From contig CP011265.1 in assembly GCA_000972765.1 (NCBI GenBank), positions 2,403,501 through 2,467,500 on the forward strand: a DNA stretch of 64,000 nucleotides, in the 5' to 3' direction. Under the pieces are notes generated by a model that had not been told where the DNA came from, made no database searches, and worked only from the letters and a program-made list of their open reading frames with translations. A program made the translations under genes and the position numbers. Source of the stretch: Verrucomicrobia bacterium IMCC26134. GTDB taxonomy: Bacteria > Verrucomicrobiota > Verrucomicrobiia > Opitutales > Opitutaceae. Shown piece by piece: positions 35,174-45,468 of this stretch (its first letter is position 1; each line of letters begins with the position of its first letter).

Positions 35174-36262
35174 ATGCCTTGGACAACGAAAGCCACCCGG
35201 CGCCCGATGCTCCCCGATTGGGCCCTCGCCGCCTCGGCCCCCGCCGCCCCGCGCTCCCGTTCACGTGCGCTTCTGATCATCGACCAGCGCCCGCTCCAAC
35301 GCTCCGCCTGGGCCGAATTCCACTCCGCCCGCAAGCGCCATGAAAAGGCCGGTCGCGATCTCCAGCGCCACGAAGAGACCGACACGCCTTCCTTCCAATC
35401 CTGGCTCGCCCAGACCTTCCCCCAGCTCGTCACCGCCCTGCGCGAGTTCGAACAGGATCTCGCCCAAAAAGCCGCCGCCGTGCGCTCCGTCGAGTTCCAG
35501 GCCGCCATGAGCGGTCGCTCCCTCAAAAAGCTCTGGGCCGAATACAAGGCCTACCAGGCCGACCCCGAGGCCTTCGAACGCGCCGCCCGCGACGAGGAGG
35601 AGGCTGAGGCCAAGGCCCGTGCCGAAGCCGAGGCGAGCAATCCCCGCCGCTCCGGCCGCCACCCCGCCGACGCAATCGACAACGCCTTTGACGACTTCTT
35701 CAAAAGTTTCATCGACGATGACGAGTTCGGCGACTCCTTCCGTCACGACCCGCGCTCCCGCGACCAAGCCGACCACGACGTCCACGCCCGCCGCCTCGCT
35801 CCGAAACCGGAAAACGCCGGCGCCAGGGACATCTACCGCCGCCTCGTCTCGCACCTGCACCCGGACCGCGGCGGCGACTGGACGCCCGCCCGCGAACGCC
35901 TCTGGCACGAGGTGCAGGATGCCTGGGCCGCCCGCGACGCCGACTGGCTTTCCCGCCTGGAAGTGAGTTGGGAAACCGCCAACGACACCGTCGGCCCCGA
36001 CTCCTCCCTCGGCCGCCTGCGCCTCGCCATCGCCGAGCTCGAAGCCGCCCGCCGCGACACCGAGCACAAGCTCCGTCACTACCGCAAAACCCGGGCCTGG
36101 CGCTTCACCCTCTCAGAGAAAAAGCGCCCGAAGCTGCAGCAACAGGTCCACGCCGAACTCCTCCACGATCTCGAGCACCTTCGCCGCCAGCTCGACCACC
36201 TGAACCGCACCATCGCCGCCTGGGAGGCTCCCCTCCCCAGCCGGCGCCGACACGGCGCCTAA
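35174..36262 (+). CDS. J-domain protein with C-terminal DnaJ-like module
   Basis: A 362-aa soluble protein. The N-terminal half is charged and helical, with a Glu/Ala-rich coiled segment (RDEEEAEAKARAEAEASN) and an acidic patch (DDFFKSFIDDDEFGDSF). The J domain lies late, near 215-265, with IYRRLVSHLHPDRGG carrying the HPD tripeptide needed to stimulate Hsp70 ATPase. A helical C-terminus follows. The client is unknown. It begins 9 bp after recD2 and is probably co-transcribed. Confidence 0.7.
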   Translation: MPWTTKATRRPMLPDWALAASAPAAPRSRSRALLIIDQRPLQRSAWAEFHSARKRHEKAGRDLQRHEETDTPSFQSWLAQTFPQLVTALREFEQDLAQKAAAVRSVEFQAAMSGRSLKKLWAEYKAYQADPEAFERAARDEEEAEAKARAEAEASNPRRSGRHPADAIDNAFDDFFKSFIDDDEFGDSFRHDPRSRDQADHDVHARRLAPKPENAGARDIYRRLVSHLHPDRGGDWTPARERLWHEVQDAWAARDADWLSRLEVSWETANDTVGPDSSLGRLRLAIAELEAARRDTEHKLRHYRKTRAWRFTLSEKKRPKLQQQVHAELLHDLEHLRRQLDHLNRTIAAWEAPLPSRRRHGA

Positions 36263-36287
36263 ACCCCGAAGCACTCCGCCATCCCCC

Positions 36288-37898
36288 TCATCCTCCGCCC
36301 ACCAGCCGGAAGGTGTGGCCGATCGAGTTCACCTGGCCGCTGATGCGGCGCAGGGCGTTGAACATATCGAGGAAATACCCGCTTGCCTCCAGCACCTCGG
36401 CATCACCCGAGCGCAGGCGTTCGTAGTGTTTTTTCTGCACCTCGATGCACCACTCCTTCAGCGCCTCGCCCTCCTTCAAAAACTCCTCCGCCAGGCTGCG
36501 CTCCCGCGTGGCCAGCAAGGATATCGCCATGCTCAAGCGGTGCTGCACCCGCCGCTGCAACTCCGCCAGACTGGCCGAGTCCTCCGCCGCCAGCGGCAAT
36601 GGCCGCTCCGCGTGCTTCAGCGCCTGCACACAGAGTTCCTTGGCCACGATATCACCCACCGCCTCCAGCTGACTGGCAAAGTGCAGCAGTCCGAAGCGCA
36701 GCTCGCTGTCGCGCGAGTTCAGCGACTCCACGGATATGTGGCTCAGGTAGTTTTTGATCGAGGTGTGCAACTCGTCCACCCGGTCGTCCCGTGCCCGCAC
36801 CTGGGCGGCCTGCTCGGCGGAGCGTTGCAGATAGGCCTCCCAGCTGCCCGCGAGCATGCCCTGGACGTCGTCGGCCAGCCGGAGCACTTCACGCGAGGCG
36901 TTGGCCAGCGCGAAGACCGGACTGCCCAGCGCGCGCGGATCGAGGTGGGTCGAGACCGCCGCTCCCGCCGGCACCGCCACCACCGGACGGATGAGCCGCG
37001 CCATCCAGTTCGAGAGCAGCCCGGCAAAAACCAGCCCGAGCAGGGCGGACAGCACGTTGAACCCGGTGTGCAAATCCGCCCCGTGCCGCGTGAGCGTGCC
37101 CGGCATCTGCGTCACCAGGTTCACCAGCGGGTCAAAAGCCACCAGCACCGCACCGGCCACCCCGCATTTGATCACCAGATTCGCCCAGGTCAGCCGGCGA
37201 CCTTCGAGCGTGCCCCAGCCCGCGAGCAAGGAGGTCAACCCGAGCCCGATATTCGCGCCGATCACGACCGCCAGCACCACCGGGAGCGTCACCGCACCCG
37301 CCTCGCCGAGAGCGAGGGTGAGCCCGATCGAGGCGGTGGAACTTTGCATCAACATCGTGAGCAACGCCGCCACGATCACCAAGGCCAGCCGGTAGTGCGT
37401 CGCCACCGCCATCAGAGTCTGGAAATCGGCCACCCCCGCCAGCTCGCGCGCGGCGTTGCTCGTGATCGTCATTGAGAGAAAGACGAAGCCGAGCCCGAGC
37501 AGGGTCTGCCCGATGCCGCGCACCGTCTCGCTGCGGCCGTATTGAAACCCCAGCAGCCCGAGCACCAGCATGACCGCGTAATAATCAAAAAAGCGAAACG
37601 CGATGAGCTGCACCGTCACCGTGATACCGATGTTCGCCCCGAGCAAAAAAATCAGCAGACGGCTGCCCGCGAGTTGACCGGCATTGAGCAACTGCAGGGT
37701 GAAGAGGGTCTGCGCGGTCGAAGACGGTGCCGCCGCCCCGAAGGTGAAGCCGGCCAGCAAGGCCGCCCCGCGCCGTTTTTGCAGCGTCTCGATCCAGCGG
37801 TGGATTCGCGCGCCCGCCAAGCGGTCGAGTCCTTTGCGCAGGAATCGTGTGCCGAATAGAATCAGGGCGATGCCGCCCGCGATATCCATCATTACCAT
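36288..37898 (-). CDS. Na/Pi cotransporter family protein with PhoU-like domain
   Basis: A 536-aa protein. The N-terminus has the duplicated NptA/Na-Pi cotransporter repeats with the QSSTAS motif (MLMQSSTASIGLTLAL) and its partner SSTAQTLFTLQLLNAG. Helices end near residue 295. The C-terminal 200 residues are PhoU-like helices (LRFGLLHFASQLEAVGDIVAKEL). Such proteins take up or export phosphate. It is convergent with the J-domain gene and preceded by 150 bp, including tRNA-Gln further upstream. Confidence 0.88.
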   Translation of the reverse strand: MVMMDIAGGIALILFGTRFLRKGLDRLAGARIHRWIETLQKRRGAALLAGFTFGAAAPSSTAQTLFTLQLLNAGQLAGSRLLIFLLGANIGITVTVQLIAFRFFDYYAVMLVLGLLGFQYGRSETVRGIGQTLLGLGFVFLSMTITSNAARELAGVADFQTLMAVATHYRLALVIVAALLTMLMQSSTASIGLTLALGEAGAVTLPVVLAVVIGANIGLGLTSLLAGWGTLEGRRLTWANLVIKCGVAGAVLVAFDPLVNLVTQMPGTLTRHGADLHTGFNVLSALLGLVFAGLLSNWMARLIRPVVAVPAGAAVSTHLDPRALGSPVFALANASREVLRLADDVQGMLAGSWEAYLQRSAEQAAQVRARDDRVDELHTSIKNYLSHISVESLNSRDSELRFGLLHFASQLEAVGDIVAKELCVQALKHAERPLPLAAEDSASLAELQRRVQHRLSMAISLLATRERSLAEEFLKEGEALKEWCIEVQKKHYERLRSGDAEVLEASGYFLDMFNALRRISGQVNSIGHTFRLVGGG

Positions 37899-38049
37899 TT
37901 ACGACGCGATTGTATACCCGTCAGGTCTGGTAACACAATCGTAACATCTGTGTTTTTGTAGTGCTTGTCCGAGGAGCGAGCGACCGGCCGAGGCCCTGCC
38001 CCTCATCCGGCCTCAATCGAGCCTTCCGTCACCCCAAAAACCCCTTCCT

Positions 38050-38123
38050 TGGCTGCCCGACATGGATTCGAACCATGACTAGGTGAGTCAAAGTCACCGG
38101 TGCTGCCATTACACCATCAGGCA
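38050..38123 (-). tRNA. tRNA-Gln(TTG)
   Basis: A complete cloverleaf on the minus strand: acceptor TGCCTGA pairs with TCGGGCA, the anticodon stem GGTGA/TCACC closes a CTTTGAC loop with anticodon TTG, and the T arm contains GGTTCGAATCC. The CCA end is encoded (38050-38052). Confidence 0.95.
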
Positions 38124-38223
38124 AGGAAGGGATGGGAAAACGTGCGCGCCGTCTGGTTCTCGTCAAGGCCTGAGATTAGGCTCCCCTCCAGACCCTGCCG
38201 GCAATAGGGCGCGCTCACCCCGC

Positions 38224-39525
38224 TCAAGACTCGACCACAAAGGGCTGATAGACGCCGGCCTGCCCGGGCGAAAGCCGCACTTTGAGGAACACGCCGTTGT
38301 CGCGCTCTTCCTCGTGCTGGATGTGGCCCACCGCGTGGAGTTTAGCGATCAAGTCGTAACGGGAGTGCGGGATCAGCAGGTCCATCTGCCCGAAGGCATC
38401 CGCGATCAGCTCCAGGCATTGGTCCACCAGCCCGTCCATGCCTTGGCCGGATTTGGCGCTCAAAAAGATTCCCTCCGGCACCAGAAGTTTTGCGCGCAGC
38501 AGATGACCTTCGTCGGCGGCGTCCACTTTATTGAAGACCGTGACCATGCGTTTCTCGTCCGCGCCGAGTTCCTTCAAGACGTCGAGCGTGGTCTGGTGGT
38601 GCGCGGCGAGATTGGGCGCGGTCACGTCCAGCACGTGGATAAGAAAGTCCGCCACCAGCGCCTCTTCGAGCGTGGCCTTGAAGGCCTCGACCAGACCGTG
38701 CGGCAGGCGGCGGATAAAGCCCACCGTGTCCGTGACCAGCACCTTCTGGTTGCCGCGCAACAGGAGCTGGCGGGTGGTCGGGTCGAGCGTCGCGAAGAGT
38801 TTGTCCTCCGCCAGCACGCTCGCGCCGGTGAGGGCGTTGAGCAGGGAGGATTTGCCGGCGTTGGTGTAGCCGACGATCGCGGCGGTCGGCACCGGCACGC
38901 GCTGGCGTTTGTGGCGTTGCACGCCGCGCTGTTTGCGCACCTCGAGCAGCTCGCGCTTCAGGCGCACGATGCGGTCGTTGACGAGCCGGCGGTCCTGCTC
39001 GAGCTGGGTCTCGCCTTCGCCGCCCATCGCGCCGCCACCGCCGCCGCCGCCGCGCTGGCGGGAAAGGTGCGTCCAGGCCCGGGTCAGGCGGGGCAACGAA
39101 TACTGCATGCGCGCCAGCGCCACTTGCAGCACCGCCTCCCGGGTGCTCGCCCGGTCGGCGAAGATGTCGAGGATCACCTCTTCGCGGTCGATCACCGCGA
39201 GTTCGGATTGTTTTTCCCAGTTGCGCTGCTGCGCCGGCGAGAGCGACTCGTCGATCACGATCAGGTCGGCGTCCAGCTCCTTCGCCCTGGCGATGAGCTC
39301 CTCGGTTTTGCCGCTGCCGGTCAGCGTGGCGGGGGTCGGCTGGCGCAGGTTGACCAGCTCCATGCCGACGACGTCGATGCGGAGGTTCTGCACCAGCTCC
39401 TCCAGCTCGGCGAGCAGCTCGGCCGCCTCTCCGGGCGCCATCTCGGTCGTCTGTATGCCCACCAAAAACGCCCGCTGGCAGCGCTTCGAATCCGTCGCGG
39501 GAACTTGATCAAGGAAATCGGCCAT
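38224..39525 (-). CDS. hflX: Ribosome-associated GTPase HflX
   Basis: A 433-aa GTPase. The N-terminal HflX domain includes NLRQPTPATLTGSGK and LIVIDESLSPAQQRNWE, followed by a Gly-rich loop (RQRGGGGGGGAMGGEGETQLE). The G domain has P-loop GYTNAGKSS, G3 DTVGF and G4 NKVD. HflX splits stalled 70S ribosomes, especially in stress. The order and length match the family. The gene starts 18 bp after the HAD gene stop. Confidence 0.95.
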   Translation of the reverse strand: MADFLDQVPATDSKRCQRAFLVGIQTTEMAPGEAAELLAELEELVQNLRIDVVGMELVNLRQPTPATLTGSGKTEELIARAKELDADLIVIDESLSPAQQRNWEKQSELAVIDREEVILDIFADRASTREAVLQVALARMQYSLPRLTRAWTHLSRQRGGGGGGGAMGGEGETQLEQDRRLVNDRIVRLKRELLEVRKQRGVQRHKRQRVPVPTAAIVGYTNAGKSSLLNALTGASVLAEDKLFATLDPTTRQLLLRGNQKVLVTDTVGFIRRLPHGLVEAFKATLEEALVADFLIHVLDVTAPNLAAHHQTTLDVLKELGADEKRMVTVFNKVDAADEGHLLRAKLLVPEGIFLSAKSGQGMDGLVDQCLELIADAFGQMDLLIPHSRYDLIAKLHAVGHIQHEEERDNGVFLKVRLSPGQAGVYQPFVVES

Positions 39526-39543
39526 GTGGGATAACGTAGCCGA

Positions 39544-40149
39544 TTATCGGCGGCTGTCCACGCGCACCACCGTCATGCCCGCCGCCTGCGCCGCGCGTAT
39601 GCCCGGCTCGGCATCCTCGAACACGAGGCACTTCTCCGGCGCCACGCCGATGCGGCGCGCCGCTTCAAGGAACATGTCGGGAAAGGGTTTTCCGCGTCCC
39701 GGTGCCACGTCTTGCGGGGTCACGATCACCTTGAACAGGTCGCCGAGGCCCGCCGCCTGGATCGAGGGCAGCGCCACGTCGGGCGTGCCGCCGGTGGCGA
39801 TGGCCACCGGGTGCGTTTTCGCCATCAGGCGGGCAAACTCCACCACTGGAGCGATCGCCGCGATCGCCTCGCTGCTCAGGCGTTCGCGGTAGAGTTCCTC
39901 CTTGTGCTCGGCCACGCTGTCCGGCGACTCGATGGCGAGGCCGTGCTTCTCCGCCAGCAAGGCCGCCACTTGCAGCGAAGGCACCCCGCCCAGCGCATAA
40001 AAATAGTCCTCGTCGAGCACGCCCGCCAGGCCTTGGTGACGCATCGCGGCCGACCAGGCGCGGTAGTGGACCGGCATCGTGTCAATCAGGGTTCCGTCGA
40101 GGTCGAAGATGTAGCCGTCGAAATCGCCGGCGGGGATGTTGAGTTCCAT
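39544..40149 (-). CDS. HAD-family phosphatase/phosphomutase (beta-PGM-like)
   Basis: A 201-aa protein with motif I YIFDLDGTLIDTMPVHYRAW, a helical cap, AIATGGT (motif II), Lys in GRGKPFPDMF and CLVFEDAEPGIRAAQAAGM (motif IV). This is the beta-phosphoglucomutase-like subgroup, which includes sugar-phosphate phosphatases. The start at 40149 fits directly before the catalytic domain. An upstream ATG would add 17 poorly conserved residues. Confidence 0.82.
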   Translation of the reverse strand: MELNIPAGDFDGYIFDLDGTLIDTMPVHYRAWSAAMRHQGLAGVLDEDYFYALGGVPSLQVAALLAEKHGLAIESPDSVAEHKEELYRERLSSEAIAAIAPVVEFARLMAKTHPVAIATGGTPDVALPSIQAAGLGDLFKVIVTPQDVAPGRGKPFPDMFLEAARRIGVAPEKCLVFEDAEPGIRAAQAAGMTVVRVDSRR

Positions 40150-40196
40150 AAACGGTCCAACAGAGCGAACCCCCTCCGCCGGCGCAACCGAAACCA

Positions 40197-41269
<1,073 letters not shown>

Positions 41270-41273
<4 letters not shown>

Positions 41274-41731
41274 GCGCCCGCCTTCGCCGCCAGTTTCAGC
41301 TGGTCGCGCCGTCCTTCGGCGTAAGCCGTGAACACGCGGCGGATTTCGTTCCTCACCTGGCGGAACACCGCGAGCTTTTCCTCGTCCGTGCCGGTCGCGT
41401 GCGCCGGGTCATAAAAGGGCCAGTGGTGGCGGTTCAACTGTCCGGGGAAAATCGGGCAGTCCTGGTCGGCGTTTCCGCACACCGTGATGACGGTCTCAAC
41501 GGTCTGCTCCATGAACTCTTTCATGTGCTTCGAGCGGTGCCCGGAGATGTCGATGCCGATCTCCTTCATCGCCACGATGGCGAGCGGATGCACGTAGCCC
41601 GCCGGTTTCGACCCGGCGCTCACGACGTTAAACAGGTCGCCCGCCGCCGCGCGCAACAGGCCTTCGCCCAGATGACTGCGGCACGAGTTTCCCGTGCAGA
41701 GAACAAGGATGGTGGGTTTTTCGTTACTCAT
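41270..41731 (-). CDS. arsC: Arsenate reductase, thioredoxin-dependent low-MW PTPase type
   Basis: A 153-aa enzyme with the CX5R phosphatase loop CTGNSCRS and a downstream Cys pair in [11 protein letters not shown], matching the three-cysteine relay of the thioredoxin-coupled ArsC. It reduces arsenate to arsenite for export by the ACR3 gene product next to it. Confidence 0.93.
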
Positions 41732-41755
41732 AAAAAAGTCTCCTTCGCGTCGCGC

Positions 41756-42262
41756 TCAGCAGCAGCCGGACCCGGGTTTGCACGCGCCCGCAGCCGTCGC
41801 AGCCGAGGGCACGCAGAGCTCCTTCGCCAGGCAGTCGGTGTGTTTCTTGCCCAGCTTCACGCTCAAGCCCCCGGCCCCGCGCTCCACCGCCACGACGCGC
41901 AACTGCACGACGTTGCACGCCTCGTATTCGAGCTCCACCGGCAGGTCCTCGTCGCGCAGGATGGGGGCCGCCGCCGTGATGGCCTTGAGCAACTTGCCGC
42001 CGGTGATGCGGTGGTCGGTGTCGTCGCCCACCCAGGTTTGCAGCAGGCAACTGACCACGCGGCGCACCGTGCCGCCGCAATCGACAAAATCCTTCTGCAC
42101 GCGCCCGACCTCGGTCACGTGGAAATGCGCCTCGATCGGCTCGCCATCGGGCCAGATCACGGTGAGCGGCAGCTCCGGCGCCGCCGCCAGCGCGGCGCAC
42201 AGCGCGTTCAAACTCATCGTGGTCTGGTCCGTTTCGGTCGTAGTGCAGCAGGATATGGTCAT
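41756..42262 (-). CDS. DUF6428-like protein of arsenic operon
   Basis: A 168-aa soluble protein. It contains IWPDGEPIEAHFHVTEVGRV, FVDCGGTVRRVVSCLLQTW and DTDHRITGGKLLKAI, typical of the small family found in arsenic operons and labelled DUF6428. It has Cys pairs at both ends (ISCCTT near the start, GSGCC at the end) that could bind As(III); that is inference. It sits between arsR and arsC. No enzymatic role is known to me. Confidence 0.75.
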   Translation of the reverse strand: MTISCCTTTETDQTTMSLNALCAALAAAPELPLTVIWPDGEPIEAHFHVTEVGRVQKDFVDCGGTVRRVVSCLLQTWVGDDTDHRITGGKLLKAITAAAPILRDEDLPVELEYEACNVVQLRVVAVERGAGGLSVKLGKKHTDCLAKELCVPSAATAAGACKPGSGCC

Positions 42263-42291
42263 AAAAATGATTCGCGACCGCGCACGCCGCC

Positions 42292-42687
42292 TCAGCCAGC
42301 CTCCGCGCAGCCGCAGGCCGCCTCCGCGTCGCGTTTGCCCGCGACCGGCGAGCAGGCGACATCGAGCTTTTTAAGCCGGGCCCGGTCGCGCTTGAACTCC
42401 GCGTCGGTCTTCACGCAGTCCGCCAGGCACGCCAGATTGGCCTCCAGCTCCGTCGACCGCGCCCGCTCCGGCGGCAGCGCGTAGATAACCCAGTTGCCGC
42501 GCCGGCTGGCGACCACCAGGCCGCGCTCGCGCAGGTAGCCGAGGTGCTTGGAGATTTTCACCTGCGGCTCGGCCAGCACCGTCTGGAAGTGACACACGCA
42601 CAGCGGCCCGTCCTGCAATACGCACAGGATACGCAGCCGGGTCGCGTCGGCAAAGGCACGATAGAGCTGCACCAGTTCCATGACCAT
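42292..42687 (-). CDS. arsR: ArsR-family arsenic-responsive repressor
   Basis: A 131-aa winged-helix protein. RAFADATRLRILCVLQ is followed by the metal-sensing LCVCHFQ (Cys-Val-Cys) and recognition helix EPQVKISKHLGYL. The C-terminal tail has extra cysteines (VACSPV, AACGCAEAG). The start at 42687 was chosen because a GTG at 42699 overlaps the operator-like dyad. Releases DNA on binding As(III); controls the operon from its own promoter. Confidence 0.9.
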   Translation of the reverse strand: MVMELVQLYRAFADATRLRILCVLQDGPLCVCHFQTVLAEPQVKISKHLGYLRERGLVVASRRGNWVIYALPPERARSTELEANLACLADCVKTDAEFKRDRARLKKLDVACSPVAGKRDAEAACGCAEAG

Positions 42688-42698
42688 ACCGGTGCGCA

Positions 42699-42732
42699 CG
42701 AAAGCATATTCCGCAAGCGGAATACGCTTTCG
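42699..42732. promoter_or_regulatory. ArsR operator-like inverted repeat
   Basis: Two 16-bp arms around a 2-bp centre match at 15 of 16 positions: left arm CGAAAGCATATTCCGC, right arm GCGGAATACGCTTTCG. It lies 12 bp upstream of the chosen arsR start, as expected of an autoregulatory site. Confidence 0.75.
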
Positions 42733-42765
42733 CCGCCGTATCGTAACCCGTCACGCATTCTGCTT

Positions 42766-42797
42766 CCTCCGTGCTCTCCGCGCCCTCCGTGGTAAAA
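42766..42797 (+). repeat. Dispersed CTCCGTG-type repeat, copy 2
   Basis: A near-copy of the repeat at 16022-16054: CTCCGTGCTCTCCG, then CCCTCCGTGGTAAAA. It is in the gap between arsR and the SNF2 gene. The rest of this 210-bp gap (42733-42942) shows no gene. Confidence 0.6.
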
Positions 42798-42942
42798 GTC
42801 CGTCAATTCAAGCACCGCGCTCACAAAGGCCGCGGAGTTCGCTTCGGCACCCGGTTGCCTGCCGCCTCCGCTGCAAATACCTCGGCGCCGCCCCGCTTTC
42901 TCTTTGCCCGCCCGCCGTGCTTCCAGTCCCCTCCTCCCCATC

Positions 42943-45390
42943 ATGACGTCACGCCGCGATTCCGCCCCAAACCCCGCTGCCGGCCCGCTCCCGCCCGTCA
43001 CCGACTGGCGCACCTCCGACGCCGACGAGATCAACCGCCGCCGCGCCCGCGCCCGCGAGGAGCAGCCCGGCGTCGTCAACCTCAGCCCCGCCCACCCCGT
43101 CTTCTCCAACTTCGAGGTCCACTCCCCCAGCGGCCAGACCTACCGGGTCGAGGTCCGCGCGCTCTCCGCCCCCCAACACGCCTGCACTTGCACCGATTTC
43201 CGCATCAACGGTCTCGGCACCTGCAAACACGTCGAAGCCGTCCTTCTCCACCTCGAGCAGACCGAGCCCGCCGCCTTCGCCGCCGCCCGCACCTCCGGCT
43301 CCAGCCGCCTCGACCTCGTCCCCGATCCCGCCGCCTCCACTCTCCGCCTCGAGCGCAACCTCGCACTCCTGCCCGCCCGCCTCCGCCCGCTCTTCCGCGA
43401 GGACGGCCGCCTCCGCCCCGACCTGCAACCCCACGACGCCCTCGCCCGCCTCACCGCCGCCGAGAGCCCCGTGCGCGTCTCCCAGGAGGTCGCCCCGTGG
43501 TTCGACGCCCGCCGCCGCGAGCGCGAACGCCGCGACCGCCGCCGCGATTACGAGACGGGCGTTACCATCGGCCGCCATCCCGCCCACGAGACGCTGCTGC
43601 CGCTCTTCCCCTACCAACGCGAGGGCATGCTCCACCTCGCCTTCGGCGAACGCGCCCTGCTCGCCGACGAGATGGGCCTCGGCAAGACCGCCCAGGCCGT
43701 CGCCGCCTGCGCCCTGCTCCACCGCCTCGGCCACGCCCGCCGCGTGCTCCTCGTCACCCCCGCCTCGCTCAAGGGCGAGTGGGAGGAGCAGATCCGCCGC
43801 TTCACCACCCTTCCCTTCCGCCTCGTCTACGGCGGCCAGGCCGCCCGCCTCCGCCTCTACGCCGAGCCCCACCCGCCCCTTTTCACCATCGTCAACTACG
43901 AGCAGGTCGTCACCGACTTCGCCGCCATCAACGACCACCTCCGCCCCGACATCGTCGTGCTCGACGAGGCCCAGCGCATCAAAAACTGGGCCACCAAGAC
44001 CGCCCTCGCCGTCAAACGCCTCCGCTCCCGCTACGCCTTCGTCCTCACCGGCACCCCCATCGAAAACCGTCTCGACGAGCTCCGCTCCATCGTGGACTAC
44101 CTCGACCCCGCCCTCCTCGGCCCGCTCTTCCGCTTCAACCGCGACTACTACGTGTTCGACGACAAGGGCCGGCCCTCCGGCTACAAGAATCTGGAACAAC
44201 TCCGCGCCCGCGTCGCCCCCCTCATCCTCCGCCGCCGCAAGGCCGACGTCGAGACCGAGCTCCCCGACCGCACCGACCGCACCCGCTTCGTCACCCTCAG
44301 CTCACGCCAGCGCGCCATCTACGCCGACTACCAGTCCGAGGTCGCCCGCCTCGCCACCCTCGCCGGCCGTCGCCCCCTCGCCCCGAAGGAGCAGGACCGC
44401 CTCATGATCCACCTCGCCATGATGCGCATGGTCTGCGCCACCCCCGCCATCATCAAGGGCCAGGACTGCACCGACTGCCCCAAACTCCCCGAGATCGCCC
44501 GCCTGCTCGACGAGGCCCTCGCCGATCCCGACGTGAAGGTCATCCTCTTCTCCGAGTGGGAAAAGATGCTCGCCCTCGTCCGCGCCCACGCCGTCGCCCA
44601 GGGCATCGGCCACGCCTGGCACACCGGCTCCGTCCCGCAGTCCAGGCGCCGCGCCGAGATCAACGCCTTCCGTGACGACCCCGCCTGCCGCCTCTTCCTC
44701 AGCACCGATTCCGGCGGCGTCGGCCTCAACCTCCAGCACGCCAGCGTCGTCATCAACTGCGACCTCCCCTGGAACCCCGCCAAGCTCGAGCAACGCATCG
44801 CCCGCGCCTGGCGCAAAAACCAGTCGCGCCCCGTCACCGTCTTCAACCTCGTCGCCGAGGGCACCATCGAGCAGGGCATCCTCAACAGCCTCGCGTGGAA
44901 ACAAGACCTCGCCGACGGCGTGCTCGACGGCCGTGGCGACCTCACCGCCCTCAAACTCCGCAGCGGCCGCCACGCCCTCCTGCAACGCATCCACCAGATC
45001 CTCGACCTCCCCGCCGCGCCCTCCACCCCCGCCCCCACGCCCGCCGCCGATCCCGCGCTCGCCTTCGCCGCCGCCGCCCGCGCCCGCCTCGGCCCCCGCC
45101 TCGTCTCGTGCGACGAGACCCACTCCGCCCCCGCGCCGAAACGCGGTCCGGGCTTCGTCCCCCTGCCCAAGCCCGCCAGCGACATCGTCCTGCTCGCCGT
45201 GGTGACCGGTTCCGCCGCCGACGCCCGCCCCCACCTCGAGGCCCTCCTCGCCGCCACCCCCTGGACCGGTCCGCGCCCCACCCTCCAGGTCATCGACCTG
45301 CCGAGTTGGGCCGCACTCGAACAACTCCGCTCCGCCGGCCTGCTCACCCTCTCCCCCCGCCCCCCGCGCCAACTCCTCCCCGCCCCCTGA
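42943..45390 (+). CDS. SNF2-family helicase with SWIM zinc finger
   Basis: An 815-aa protein. A SWIM-type zinc motif (CTCTDFRINGLGTCKHVEAV, near residue 80) precedes an SNF2 ATPase domain with Walker A LLADEMGLGKTAQ (about 239), VLLVTPASLKGEWEEQ, DEAQ box VVLDEAQRIKNW (about 338) and FVLTGTPIENRLDEL. The helicase C domain has FLSTDSGGVGLNLQ and RIARAWRKNQSRPV. The last 150 residues are Pro/Ala-rich. It likely remodels protein-nucleic acid complexes; target unknown. The upstream in-frame TTG at 42904 was rejected. Confidence 0.9.
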   Translation: MTSRRDSAPNPAAGPLPPVTDWRTSDADEINRRRARAREEQPGVVNLSPAHPVFSNFEVHSPSGQTYRVEVRALSAPQHACTCTDFRINGLGTCKHVEAVLLHLEQTEPAAFAAARTSGSSRLDLVPDPAASTLRLERNLALLPARLRPLFREDGRLRPDLQPHDALARLTAAESPVRVSQEVAPWFDARRRERERRDRRRDYETGVTIGRHPAHETLLPLFPYQREGMLHLAFGERALLADEMGLGKTAQAVAACALLHRLGHARRVLLVTPASLKGEWEEQIRRFTTLPFRLVYGGQAARLRLYAEPHPPLFTIVNYEQVVTDFAAINDHLRPDIVVLDEAQRIKNWATKTALAVKRLRSRYAFVLTGTPIENRLDELRSIVDYLDPALLGPLFRFNRDYYVFDDKGRPSGYKNLEQLRARVAPLILRRRKADVETELPDRTDRTRFVTLSSRQRAIYADYQSEVARLATLAGRRPLAPKEQDRLMIHLAMMRMVCATPAIIKGQDCTDCPKLPEIARLLDEALADPDVKVILFSEWEKMLALVRAHAVAQGIGHAWHTGSVPQSRRRAEINAFRDDPACRLFLSTDSGGVGLNLQHASVVINCDLPWNPAKLEQRIARAWRKNQSRPVTVFNLVAEGTIEQGILNSLAWKQDLADGVLDGRGDLTALKLRSGRHALLQRIHQILDLPAAPSTPAPTPAADPALAFAAAARARLGPRLVSCDETHSAPAPKRGPGFVPLPKPASDIVLLAVVTGSAADARPHLEALLAATPWTGPRPTLQVIDLPSWAALEQLRSAGLLTLSPRPPRQLLPAP

Positions 45391-45468
45391 TTTTGGCCTC
45401 TCCCGTTCTCGCCTGAGGTTGCCCCGAATCGACGGACACGAGTTGAGCCACTAAAGAAAGACTCAACG

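Noticed and set aside
42771-44675. Long plus-strand Arg/Pro-rich frame overlapping the SNF2 gene
   Set aside because: Composition is pure codon-phase artefact; the SNF2 frame has all helicase motifs.
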